Assembly (NCBI RefSeq): GCF_000003605.2
Contig: NW_003139100.1
Location: 1-49,124 of the forward strand
Direction of reading: 5' to 3'
DNA length: 49,124 nt
Source: Saccoglossus kowalevskii
Taxonomy: Eukaryota > Hemichordata > Enteropneusta > Harrimaniidae
In this document: piece after piece, positions 26,106 to 38,640 of the stretch
Position numbering within the stretch: position 1 is the first letter of the stretch
How the letters are laid out: each line of letters begins with the position of its first letter
The notes under the pieces: generated by a model
Told to the model about the DNA's origin: nothing
The model's database searches: none
The model's input: only the letters and a program-made list of their open reading frames with translations
Position numbers and translations under genes: made by a program

Positions 26106-29100
26106 TGTCTCCTGTGTCAAATACCATGGTTACAAAGATCAATAGAACAGTAGATATGATGCTGGGAGAGAATGGAATACTATTTGAAGGAAAAATGCAA
26201 GTCATGTGACTCTCTCACTCTCGCTCATATAGTGCTCTATTTTATCCAGTTGTCATGTCTCCTCTGTCAAACCCCTTGATTACAAAGATCAATAGAACAG
26301 AAGACATGATGCTGGGAGAGAATGGAATACTATTTGAAGGAAAAATACAAGTCATGTGACTGTCTCACTCTCCCTCATATAGTGCTCTATTTTATCCTGT
26401 TGTCATGTCTCCTGTGTCAACTACCATGTTTACAAAGATCACTAGAACAGTAGACATGATGCTGGGAGAGAACGGAATACTATTTGATGGAAAAATACAA
26501 GTTATGTGACTCTCTCATGCTCCCTCATATAGGGCTCTATTTTATCCTGTTGTCATGTCAAATACCATGATTACAAAGATCAATAGAACAGTAGACATGA
26601 TGCTGGGGGAGAATGGAATACTATTTGAGGGTAAAATGCAAGTCATGTGACTCTCTCACTCTCCCTCATATAGTGCTCTATTTTATCCTGTTGTCATGTC
26701 AAATACCATGGTTACAAAGTTCAATAGAACAGTAGATATGATGCTGGGAGAGAATGGAATACTATTTGAGGGTAAAATGCAAGTCATGTCACTCTCTCAC
26801 TCTCCCTCATATAGTGCTCTAATTTAATCAGTTGTCATGTCTCCTCTGTCAAATACCATGGTTACAAAGATCAATAGAACAGTAGACATGATGCTGGGAG
26901 AGAATGGAATACTATTTGAGGGTAAAATGCAAGTCATGTGACTCTCTCACTCTCCCTCATATAGTGCTCTATTTTATCCTGTTGTCATGTCTCCTGTGTT
27001 AAATACCATGGTTACAAAGATCAATAGAACAGTAGACATGATGCTGGGAGAGAATGGAATACTATTTGAGGGTAAAATGCACGTCATGTGACTCTCACTC
27101 TCCCTCATATAGTGCTCTATTTTATCCCGTTGTCATGTCTCCTGTGTCAAATACCATGGTTACAAAGATCAGTAGAAAAGTAGACATGATGCTGGGAGAG
27201 AATGGAATACTATTTGAGGGTAAAATACAAGTCATGTGACTCTCCCACTCTCCCTCATATAGTGCTCTATTTAATCCTGTTGTTATGTGTCAAATACCAT
27301 GGTTACAAAGATCAATAGAACAGAAGACATGATGCTGGGAAAGAATGGAATACTATTTAAGGGAAAAATACAAGTCATGTGTCTCTCCCACTCTCCCTCA
27401 TATAGTGCTCTATTTTATCCTGTTGTCATGTCTCCTCTGTCAAATACCATGGTTACAAAAATCAATAGAACAGAAGACATGATGCTGGGAGAGAATGGAA
27501 TACTATTTGAGGGTAAAATACAAGTCATGTGACTCTCCCAATCTCCCTCATATAGTGCTCTATTTTATCCTGTTGTCATGTCTCCTCTGTCTAATACTAT
27601 GATTACAAAGATCAATAGAACAGTAGACATGATGCTGGAAGAGAATGGAATACTATTTGAGGGGAAAAATACAAGTCATGTGACTCTCACTCTCCCTCAT
27701 ATAGTACTCTATTTTATCCTGTTGTCATGTCTCCTGTGTAAAATACCATGGTTACAAAGATCAATAGAACAGTAGACATGATGCTGGGAGAGAACGGAAT
27801 ACTATTTGATGGAAAAATACAAGTTATGTGACTCTCTCATGCTCCCTCATATAGGGCTCTATTTTATCCTGTTGTCATGTCAAATACCATGGTTACAAAG
27901 ATCAATAGAACAGTAGACATGATGCTGGGGGAGAATGGAATACTATTTGAGGGTAAAATGCAAGTCATGTGACTCTCTCACTCTCCCTCATATAGTGCTC
28001 TATTTTATCCTGTTGTCATGTCTCCTCTGTCAAAGACCATGGTTACAAAGATCAATAGAACAGTAGACATGATGCTGGGGGAGAATGGAATACTATTTGA
28101 GGGTAAAATGCAGGTCATGTAACTTTCTCACTCTCCCTCATATAGTGCTCTATTTTATCCTGTTGTCATGTCAAATACCATGGTTACAAAGATCAATAGA
28201 ACAGTAGACATGATGCTGGGAGAGAATGGAATACTATTTGAGGGTAAAATGCAAGTCATGTGACTCTCACTCTCCCTCATATAGTGCTCTATTTTATCCC
28301 GTTGTCATGTCTCCTGTGTCAAATACCATGGTTACAAAGATCAGTAGAAAAGTAGACATGATGCTGGGAGAGAATGGAATACTATTTGAGGGTAAAATAC
28401 AAGTCATGTGACTCTCCAACTCTCCCTCATATAGTGCTCTATTTTATCCTGTTGTCATGTCTCCTGTGTCAAATACCATGGTTACAAAGATCAGTAGAAA
28501 AGTAGACATGATGCTTGAGAGAATGGAATACTATTTGAGGGTAAAATACAAGTCATGTGACTCTCCCACTCTCCCTCATATAGTGCTCTATTTTATCCTG
28601 TTGTCATGTCTCCTCTGTCAAATACCATGGTTACAAAAATCAATAGAACAGAAGACATGATGCTGGGAGAGAATGGAATACTATTTGAGGGTAAAATACA
28701 AGTCATGTGACTCTCCCACTCTCCCTCTTATAGTGCTCTATTTTATCCTGTTGTCATGTCTCCTTTGTCTAATACTATGATTACAACGATCAATAGAACA
28801 GTAGACATGATGCTGGAAGAGAATGGAATACTATTTGAGGGGAAAAATACAAGTCATGTGACTCTCACTCTCCCTCATATAGTACTCTATTTTATCCCGT
28901 TGTCATGTCTCCTGTGTAAAATACCATGGTTACAAAGATCAATAGAACAGTAGACATGATGCTGGGAGAGAACGGAATACTATTTGATGGAAAATACAAG
29001 TTATGTGACTCTCTCATGCTCCCTCATATAGGGCTCTATTTTATCCTGTTGTCATGTCAAATACCATGGTTACAAAGATCAATAGAACAGTAGACATGAT

Positions 29101-30329
29101 GCTGGGGGAGAATGGAATACTATTTGAGGGTAAAATGCAAGTCATGTGACTCTCTCACTCTCCCTCATATAGTGCTCTATTTTATCCTGTTGTCATGTCA
29201 AATACCATGGTTACAAAGATCAATAGAACAGTAGACATGATGCTGGGGGAGAATGGAATACTATTTGAGGGTAAAATACAAGTCATGTGACTCTCCCACT
29301 CTACCTCATATAGTGCTCTATTTTATCCTGTTGTCATGTCTCCTCTGTCAAATACCATGGTTACAAAGATCAATAGAACAGTAGACATGATGCTGGAAGA
29401 GAATGGAATACTATTTGAGGGGAAAAATACAAGTCATGTGACTCTCACTCTCCCTCATATAGTGCTCTATTTTATCCCGTTGTCATGTCAAATACCTTGG
29501 TTACAAAGATCAATAGAACAGTAGACATGATGCTGGGAGAGAATGGAATACTATTTGACGGGAAAATACAAATCATGTGACTCTCTCACTCTCCCTCATA
29601 TAGGGCTCTATTTTATCCTGTTGTCATGTCAAATACCTTGGTTACAAAGATCAATAGAACAGTAGACATGATGCTGGGAGAGAATGGAATACTATTTGAC
29701 GGGAAAATACAAATCATGTGACTCTCTCACTCTCCCTCATATAGTGCTCTATTTTATCCTGTTGTCATTTCTCCTATGTCAAATACCATGGTTACAAAGA
29801 TCAGTAGAAAAGTAGACATGATGCTGGGAGAGAATGGAATACTATTTGAGGGTAAAATACAAGTCATGTGACTCCCCCACTCTCCCTCATATAGTGCTCT
29901 ATTTTATAATGTTGTCATGTCTCCTGTGTCAAATACCATGGTTACAAAGATCAGTAGAAAAATAGACATGATGCTTGAGAGAATGGAATACTATTTGAGG
30001 GTAAAATACAAGTCATGTGACTCTCCCACTCTCCCTCATATAGTGCTCTATTTTATCCTGTTGTCATGTCTCCTCTGTCAAATACCATGGTTACAAAAAT
30101 CAATAGAACAGAAGACATGATGCTGGGAGAGAATGGAATACTATTTGAGGGAAAAATACAAGTCATGTGACTCTCTCACTCTCCCTCATATAATGCTCTA
30201 TTTTATTCCGTTGTCATGTCTCCTGTGTCAAATACCATGGTTACAAAGATCAGTAGAAAAGTAGACATGATGCTGGGAGAGAATGGAATACTATTTGAGG
30301 GTAAAATACAAGTCATGTGACTCTCCCAC

Positions 30330-32040
30330 TCTCCCTCATATAGTGCTCTATTTTATCCCGTTGTCATGTCTCCTGTGTCAAATACCATGGTTACAAAGAT
30401 CAATAGAACAGTAGATATGATGCTGGGAGAGAATGGAATGCTATTTGAACGAAAAATGCAAGTCATGTGACTCTCTCACTTTCCCTCATATAGTGCTCTA
30501 TTGTATCCAGTTGTCATGTCTCCTCTGTCAAATACCATGATTACAAAGATCAATAGAACAGAAGACATGATGCTGGGAGAGAATGGAATACTATTTGAGG
30601 GAAAAATACAAGTCATGTGACTGTCTCACTCTCCCTCATATAGTGCTCTATTTTATCCTGTTGTCATGTCTCCTGTGTCAAATACCATGGTTACAAAGAT
30701 CAATAGAACAGTAGATATGATGCTGGGAGAGAATGGAATACTATTTGAACGAAAAATGCAAGTCATGTGACTCTCTCACTCTCCCTCATATAGTGCTCTA
30801 TTTTATCCTGTTGTCATGTCTCCTGTGTCAAATACCATGGTTACAAAGATCAATAGAACAGTAGATATGATGCTGGAGAGAATGGAATACTATTTGAACG
30901 AAAAATGCAAGTCATGTGACTCTCTCACTCTCCTCATATAGTGCTCTATTTTATCCCGTTGTCATGTCTCCTCTGTCAAATACCATGGTTACAAAGATCA
31001 TTAGAACAGTAGACATGATGCTGGGAGAGAATGGAATACTATTTGAGGGTAAAATACAAGTCATGTGACTCTCCCTCATATAGTGCTCTATTTTATCCTG
31101 TTGTTATGTCAAATACCATGGTTACAAAGATCAATAGAACAGTGGACATGATGCTGGGAGAGAATGGAAAACTGTTTGAGAGAAAAATGCAAGTCATGTG
31201 ACTCTCTCACTCTCCCTCATATAGTGCTCTATTTTATCCTGTTGTCATGTCTCCTGTGTCAACTACCATGGTTACAACGATCAGTAGAAAAGTAGACATG
31301 ATGCTTGAGAGAATGGAATACTATTTGAGGGTAAAATACAAGTCATGTGACTCTCCCACTCTCCCTCATATAGTGCTCTATTTTATCCTGTTGTCATGTG
31401 TCAAATACCATGGTTACAAAGATCAATAGAACAGTAGACATGATGCTGGGAGAGAATGGAATACTATTTGAGGGAAAAATACAAGTCATGTGACTCTCTC
31501 ACTCTCCCTCATATAGTGCTCTATTTTATCCCGTTGTCATGTCTCCTGTGTCAAATACCATGGTTACAAAGATCAGTAGAAAAGTAGACATGATGCTGGG
31601 AGAGAATGGAATACAATTTGAGGGTAAAATACAAGTCATGTGACTCTCCCACTCTCCCTCATATAGTACTCTATTTTATCCTGTTGTCATGTTTCCTGTG
31701 TCAAATACCATGGTTACAAAGATCAGTAGAAAAGTAGACATGATGCTTGAGAGAATGGAATACTATTTGAGGGTAAAATACAAGTCATGTGACTCTCCAC
31801 TCTCCCTCATATAGTGCTCTATTTTATCCTGTTGTCATGTCTCCTCTGTCAAATACCATGATTACAAAGATCAGTAGAAAAGTAGACATGATGCTGGGAG
31901 AGAATGGAATACTATTTGAGGGTAAAATACAAGTAATGTGACTCTCCCACTCTCCCTCATATAGTACTCTATTTTATCCTGTTGTCATGTCTCCTGTGTC
32001 AAATACCATGGTTACAAAGATCAGTAGAAAAGTAGACATG
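30330..32040 (+). repeat. Block D2, left part of a mosaic duplication
   Basis: This is a copy of 5150-6865, 25176 bp downstream. At about 32040-32060 the match to the source stops inside a monomer. The text changes from the expected GATGCTTGAGAG to GATGCTGGGAGAGAATGGATT followed by TTTGACGGG, which is the sequence of the C2 block near 22325. That monomer is a hybrid and marks a recombination joint. Confidence 0.8.
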
Positions 32041-32049
32041 ATGCTGGGA

Positions 32050-33020
32050 GAGAATGGATTACTATTTGACGGGAAAATACAAGTCATGTGACTCTCTCAC
32101 TCTCCCTCATATAGTGCTCTATTTTATCCTGTTGTCATGTCTCCTGTGTCAAATAGTATGATTACAAAGATCAATAGAACAGTAGACATGATGCTGGAAG
32201 AGAATGGAATACTATTTGAGGGGAAAAATACAAGTCATGCGACTCTCACTCTCCCTCATATAGTGCTCTATTTTTTCCCGTTGTCATGTCTCCTGTGTGA
32301 AATACCATGGTTACAAAGATCAGTAGAAAAGTAGACATGATGCTGGGAGAGAATGGAATACTATTTGAGAGAAAAATACAAGTCATGTGACTCTCCCACT
32401 CTCCCTCATATAGTGCTCTATTTTATCCTGTTGTTATGTCAAATACCATGGTTACAAAGATCAATAGAAGAGTAGACATGATGCTGGGGGAGAATGGAAT
32501 ACTATTTGAGGATAAAATGCAAGTCATGTGACTCTCTCACTCTCCCTCATATAGTGCTCTATTTTATCCTGTTGTCATGTCTCCTGTGTCAAATACCATG
32601 GTTACAACAATCAGTAGAAAAGTAGACATGATGCTTGAGAGAATGGAATATTATTTGAGGGTAAAATACAAGTCATGTGACTCTCCCACTCTCCCTCATA
32701 TAGTGCTCTATTTTATCCTGTTGTCATGTCTCCTCTGTCAAATACCATGGTTACAAAAATCAATAGAACAGAAGACATGATGCTGGGAGAGAATGGAATA
32801 CTATTTGAGGGAAAAATACAAGTCATGTGACTCTCTCACTCTCCCTCATAGAGTGCTCTATTTTATCCTGTTTTCATGTCTCCTGTGTCAAATACCATGG
32901 TTACAAAGATCAATAGAACAGTAGATATGATGCTGGGAGAGAATGGAATACTATTTGAAGGAAAAATGCAAGTCATGTGACTCTCTCACTCTCCCTCATA
33001 TAGTGCTCTATTTTATCCAG
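32050..33020 (+). repeat. C-type segment inside the mosaic duplication
   Basis: This is a copy of 22324-23294 at an offset of 9726 bp, with the full C marker series, including CAAATAGTATGATTAC at about 32150 and ACAACAATCAGTAG at about 32605. It ends near 33024, where TTATCCAGTTGTC runs straight into GTGTCTAATACTATG of the E block. Private changes are CATAGAGTGCTC near 32850 and CTGTTTTCATG near 32870. Confidence 0.8.
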
Positions 33021-33025
33021 TTGTC

Positions 33026-33590
33026 ATGTCTCCTGTGTCTAATACTATGATTACAAAGATCAATAGAACAGCAGACATGATGCTGGAAGAGAATGGAATA
33101 CTATTTGAGGGGAAAAATACAAGTCATGTGACTCTCACTCTCCCTCATATAGTACTTTATTTTATCCCGTTGTCATGTCTCCTGTGTAAAATACCATGGT
33201 TACAAAGACCAATAGAAAAGTAGACATGATGCTGGGAGAGAGCGGAATACTATTTGATGGAAAAATACAAGTTATGTGACTCTCTCATGCTCCCTCATAT
33301 AGGACTCTATTTTATCCTGTTGTCATGTCAAATACCATGGTTACAAAGATCAATAGAACAGTAGACATGATGCTGGGGGAGAATGGAATACTATTTGAGG
33401 GTAAAATGCAAGTCATGTGACTCTCTCACTCTCCCTCATATAGTGCTCTGTTTTATCCTGTTGTCATGTCAACTACCATGGTTACAAAGATCAATAGAAC
33501 AGTAGACATGATGCTGGGAGAGAATGGAATACTATTTGAGGGTAAAATGCAAGTCATGTGACTTTCTCTCTCCATCATATAGTGCTCTAT
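33026..33590 (+). repeat. Block E2 inside the mosaic duplication
   Basis: This is a copy of 11362-11930 (offset 21664 bp) with the GAGAGAGCGG and ATAGGACTCTA markers. Together with the C-type segment to its left it accounts for most of the extra DNA that separates D2 from F2. It ends at a CTCTCTCCATCATATAG unit near 33580. Confidence 0.78.
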
Positions 33591-33754
33591 TTTATCCCGT
33601 TGTCATGTCTCCTGTGTCAAATACCATGGTTACAAAGATCAGTAGAAAAGTAGACATGTTGCTGGGAGAGAATGGAATACTATTTGAGGGTAAAATACAA
33701 GTCATGTGACTCTCCCACTCTCCCTCATATAGTGCTCTATTTTATCCTGTTGTC

Positions 33755-34885
33755 ATGTCTCCTGTATCAAATACCATGGTTACAAGGATCAGTAGAAATG
33801 TAGACATGATGCATGAGAGAATGGAATACTATTTGAGGGTAAAATACAAGTCATGTGACTCTCCCACTCTCCCTCATATAGTGCTCTATTTTATCCTGTT
33901 GTCATGTCTCCTCTGTCAAATACCATGGTTACAAAAATCAATAGAACAGAAGACATGCTGGGAGAGAATGGAATACTATTTGAGAGTAAAATGCAAGTCA
34001 TGTGACTCTCTCACTCTCCCTCATATAATGCTCTATTTTATTCCGTTGTCATGTCTCCTGTGTCAAATACCATGGTTGCAAAGATCAGTAGAAAAGTAGA
34101 CATGATGCTGGGAGAGAATGGAATACTATTTGAGGGTAAAATACAAGTCATGTGACTCTCCCTCATATAGTGCTCTATTTTATCCTGTTGTTATGTCAAA
34201 TACCATGGTTACAAAGATCAATAGAACAGTAGACATGATGCTGGGAGAGAATGGAATACTGTTTGAGAGAAAAATGCAAGTCATGTGACTATCTCACTCT
34301 CCCTCATATAGTGCTCTATTTTATCCTGTTGCCATGTTTCCTGTGTCAACTACCATGGTTACAAAGATCAGTAGAAAAGTAGACATGATGCTTGAGAGAA
34401 TGGAATACTATTTGAGGGTAAAATACAAGTCATGTGACTCTCCCACTCTCCCTCATATAGTGCTCTATTTAATCCTGTTGTTATGTGTCAAATACCATTG
34501 TTACAAAGATCAATAGAACAGTAGACATGATGCTGGGAGAGAATGGAATACTATTTAAGGGAAAAATACAAGTCATGTGACTCTCCCACTCTCCCTCATA
34601 TAGTGCTCTATTTTATCCTGTTGTCATGTCTCCTCTGTCAAATACCATGGTTACAAAAATCAATAGAACAGAAGACATGATGCTGGGAGAGAATGGAATA
34701 CTATTTGAGGGTAAAATACAAGTCATGTGACTCTCCCACTCTCCCTCATATAGTGCTCTATTTTATCCTGTTGTCATGTCTCCTCTGTCTAATACTATGA
34801 TTACAAAGATCAATAGAACAGTAGACATGATGCTGGGAGAGAACGGAATACTATTTGATGGAAAAATACAAGTTATGTGACTCTC
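33755..34885 (+). repeat. Block F2, right part of the mosaic duplication
   Basis: This is a copy of 6811-7940 at an offset of about 26942 bp. The source blocks D1 and F1 are contiguous, but here D2 and F2 are held about 1766 bp further apart (26942 minus 25176), which is about 12 monomers. A 3-bp loss (GACATGCTGGGAG near 33955) is private to this copy. Matching stops after about 34885, where CTCTCTCACTC replaces the source CTCTCATGCTC. Confidence 0.78.
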
Positions 34886-37800
34886 TCACTCTCCCTCATA
34901 TAGTGCTCTATTTTATCCTGTTGTCATGTCTCCTGTGTCTAATACTATGGTTACAAAGATCAATAGAACAGCAGACATGATGCTGGGGGAGAATGGAATA
35001 CTATTTGAGGGGAAAAATACAAGTCATGTGACTCTCTCACTCTCCCTCATATAGTGCTCTATTTTATCCCGTTGTCATGTCTCCTGTGTAAATACCATGG
35101 TTACAAAGATCAATAGAACAGTAGACATGATGCTGGGAGAGAATGGAATAATATTTGAGGGTAAAATGCAAGTCATGTGACTCTCACTCTCCCTCATATA
35201 TTGCTCTATTTTATCCCGTTGTCATGTCTCCTGTGTCAAATACCATGGTTACAAAGATCAATAGAACAGTAGACATGATGCTGGGGGAGAATGGAATACT
35301 ATTTGAGGGTAAAATACAAGTCATGTGACTCTCCCACTCTCCCTCATATAGTGCTCTATTTTATCCTGTTGTCATGTCTCCTGTGTCAAATACCATGGTT
35401 ACAAAGATCAGTAGAAAAGTAGACATGATGCTGGAAGAGAATGGAATACTATTTGAGGGTAAAAATACAAGTCATGTGACTCTCCCACTCTCCCTCATAT
35501 AGTGCTCTATTTTATCCTGTTGTCATGTCTCCTCTGTCAAATACCACGGTTACAAAGTTCAATAGAACAGTAGACATGATGCTGGAAGAGAATGAAATAC
35601 TATTTGAGGGGAAAAATACAAGTCATGTGACTCTCTCATGCTCCCTCACATAGTGCTCTATTTTATCCCGTTGTCATGTCTCCTGTGTAAAATACCATGG
35701 TTACAAAGATCAATAGAACAGTAGACATGATGCTGGGAGAGAACGGAATACTATTTGAGGGAAAAATACAAGTTATGTGACTCTCTCACACTCCCTCATA
35801 TAGTGCTCTATTTTATCCTGTTGTCATGTCAAATACCATGGTTACAAGATCATAGACAGTAGATATGATGCTGGGAGAGAATGGAATACTATTTGAGGGT
35901 AAAATGCAAGTCATGTGGCTCTCCCACTCTCCCTCATATAGTGCTCTATTTTATCCTGTTGTCATGTCTCCTGTGTCAAATACCATGGTTACAAAGATCA
36001 GTAGAAAAGTAGACATGATGCTGGGAGAGAATGGAATACTATTTGAGGGTAAAATACAAGTCATGTGACTCTCCCACTCTCCCTCATATAGTGCTCCATT
36101 TTGTCCTGTTGTCATGTCTCCTGTGTCAAATACCATGGTTACAAAGATCAGTAGAAAAGTAGACATGATGCTGGGAGAGAATGGAATACTATTTGAGGGT
36201 AAAATACAAGTCATGTGACTCTCCCACTCTCCCTCATATAGTGCTCTATTTTATCCTGTTGTTATGTCAAATACCATGGTTACAAAGATCAATAGAACAG
36301 TAGACATGATGCTGGGAGAGAATGGATTACTGTTTGAGAGAAAAATGCAAGTCATGTGACTCTCTCACTCTCCCTCATATAGTGCTCTATTTTATCCTGT
36401 TGTCATGTCTCCTGTGTCAACTACCATGGTTACAAAGATCACTAGAACAGTAGACATGATGCTGGGAGAGAATGGAATACTATTTGAGGGAAAAATACAA
36501 GTCATGTGACTCTCTCACTCTCCCTCATATAGTGCTCCATGTTATCCCGTTGTCATGTCTCCTGTGTAAAATACCATGGTTACAAAAATCAATAGAACAG
36601 TAGACATGATGCTGGGAGAGAATGGAATACTATTTGACGGGAAAATACAAGTCATGTGACTCTCTCACTCTCCCTCATATAGTGCTCTATTTTATCCTGT
36701 TTTCATGTCTCCTGTGTCAAATACTATGATTACAAAGATCAATAGAACAGTGGACATGATGCTGGAAGAGAATGGAATACTATTTGAGGGGAAAAATACA
36801 AGTCATGTGACTCTCACTCTCCCTCATATAGTGCTCTATTTTATCCCGTTGTCTTGTCTCCTGTGTAAAATACCATGGTTACAAAGATCAATAGAACAGT
36901 AGACATGTTGCTGGGAGAGAACGAAATACTATTTGATGGAAAAATACAAGTTATGTGACTCTCTCATGCTCCCTCATATAGGGCTCTATTTTATCCTGTT
37001 GTCATGTCAAATACCATGGTTACAAAGATCAATAGAACAGTAGACATGATGCTGGGGGAGAATGGAATACTATTTGAGGGTAAAATGCAAGTCATGTGAC
37101 TCTCTCACTCTCCCTCATATAGTGCTCTATTTTATCCTGTTGTCATGTCAAATACCATGGTTACAAAGATCAATAGAACAGTAGATATGATGCTGGGAGA
37201 GAATGGAATACTATTTGAGGGTAAAATGTAAGTCATGTCACTCTCTCACTCTCCCTCATATAGTGCTCTATTTTAATCAGTTGTCATGTCTCCTCTGTCA
37301 AATACCATGGTTACAAAGATCAACAGAACAGTAGACATGATGCTGGGAGAGAATGGAATACTATTTGAGGGTAAAATGCAAGTCATGTGACTCTCTCACT
37401 CTCCCTCATATAGTGCTCTATTTTATCCTGTTGTCATGTCAAATACCATGGTTACAAAGATCAATAGAACAGTAGATATGATGCTGGGAGAGAATGGAAT
37501 ACTATTTGAGGGTAAAATGCAAGTCATGTCACTCTCTCACTCTCCCTCATATAGTGCTCTATTTTAATCAGTTGTCATGTCTCCTCTGTCAAATACCATG
37601 GTTACAAAGATCAATAGAACAGTAGACATGATGCTGGGAGAGAATGGAATACTATTTGAGGGTAAAATGCAAGTCATGTGACTCTCTCACTCTCCCTCAT
37701 ATAGTGCTCTATTTTATCCTGTTGTCATGTCTCCAGTGTCAAATACCATGGTTACAAAGATCAATAGAACAGTAGACATGATGCTGGGAGAGAATGGAAT

Positions 37801-38340
37801 ACTATTTGAGGGTAAAATGCAAGTCATGTGACTCTCACTCTCCCTCATATAGTGCTCTATTTTATCCCGTTGTCATGTCTCCTGTGTCTAATACCATGGT
37901 TACAAAGATCAGTAGAAAAGTAGACATGATGCTGAGAGAGAATGGAATACTATTTGAGGGTAAAATAGAAGTCATGTGACTCTCCCACTCTCCCTCATAT
38001 AGTGCTCTATTTTATCCTGTTGTCATGTCTCCTGTGTCAAATACCATGGTTACAAAGATCAATAGAACAGTAGACATGATGCTGGGAGAGAACGGAATAC
38101 TATTTGATGGAAAAATACAAGTTATGTGACTCTCTCATGCTCCCTCATATAGGGCTCTATTTTATCCTGTTGTCATATCAAATACCATGGTTACAAAGAT
38201 CAATAGAACAGTAGACATGATGCTGGGAGAGAATGGAATACTATTTGAGGGTAAAATGCAAGTCATGTGACTTCTTCCACTCTCCCTCATATAGAGCTCT
38301 ATTTTATCCTGTTGTCATGTCTCTGTGTCAAATACCATGG

Positions 38341-38610
38341 TTACAAAGATCAATAGAACAGTAGACATGATGCTGGGAGAGAATGGAATACTATTTGAGG
38401 GTAAAATGCAAGTCATGTGACTCTCTCACTCTCCCTCATATAGTGCTCTATTTTATCTCATTGTCATGTCTCCTGTGTCAAATACCATGGTTACAAAGAT
38501 CAATAGAACAGTAGACATGATGCTGGGAGAGAATGGAATATTATTTGAGGGTAAAATGCAAGTCATGTGACTCTCTCACTCTCCCTCATATAGTGCTCTA
38601 TTTTATCCTG
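38341..38610 (+). repeat. Short block repeated exactly 900 bp later (39241-39510)
   Basis: The pair TTATCTCATTGTCATG and GGAATATTATTTGAGGG occurs at 38455/38532 and again at 39355/39432, a shift of exactly 900 bp, or six full monomers. The units between do not share the markers, so this is a small duplication inside domain B and not simple neighbour amplification. Confidence 0.75.
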
Positions 38611-38640
38611 TTGTCATGTCTCCTGTGTCAAATACCATGG

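Larger units (their letters stand above)
1..38180 (+). repeat. Domain A: heterogeneous satellite with mixed subfamilies
   Basis: This part mixes at least two monomer subfamilies. Type N reads GATCAATAGAACAG and type K reads GATCAGTAGAAAAG. A minor form reads GATCACTAGAACAG and another has AAGTTCAATAG. Length variants are frequent: the 9-bp loss of TCTCCTGTG (for example near 200, 940, 2560 and 18150), a 7-bp loss giving CATGTGTCAAAT (near 3860, 7541, 27285 and 31397), a 2-bp loss in the CT tract, an 8-bp loss giving GACTCTCCCTCAT, and a 1-bp loss giving GATGCTTGAGAG, mainly on type K. Neighbouring monomers often differ more from each other than from monomers many kilobases away, which is the hallmark of higher-order organisation. 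I see no coding gene anywhere in this stretch. Confidence 0.9.

Noticed and set aside
35951-36214. Minus-strand 87-codon open frame
   Set aside because: It is two reverse-complement satellite units joined because a T-to-C change plus TTTTGTCC removes the usual TAA. It is a repeat shadow with no independent support.
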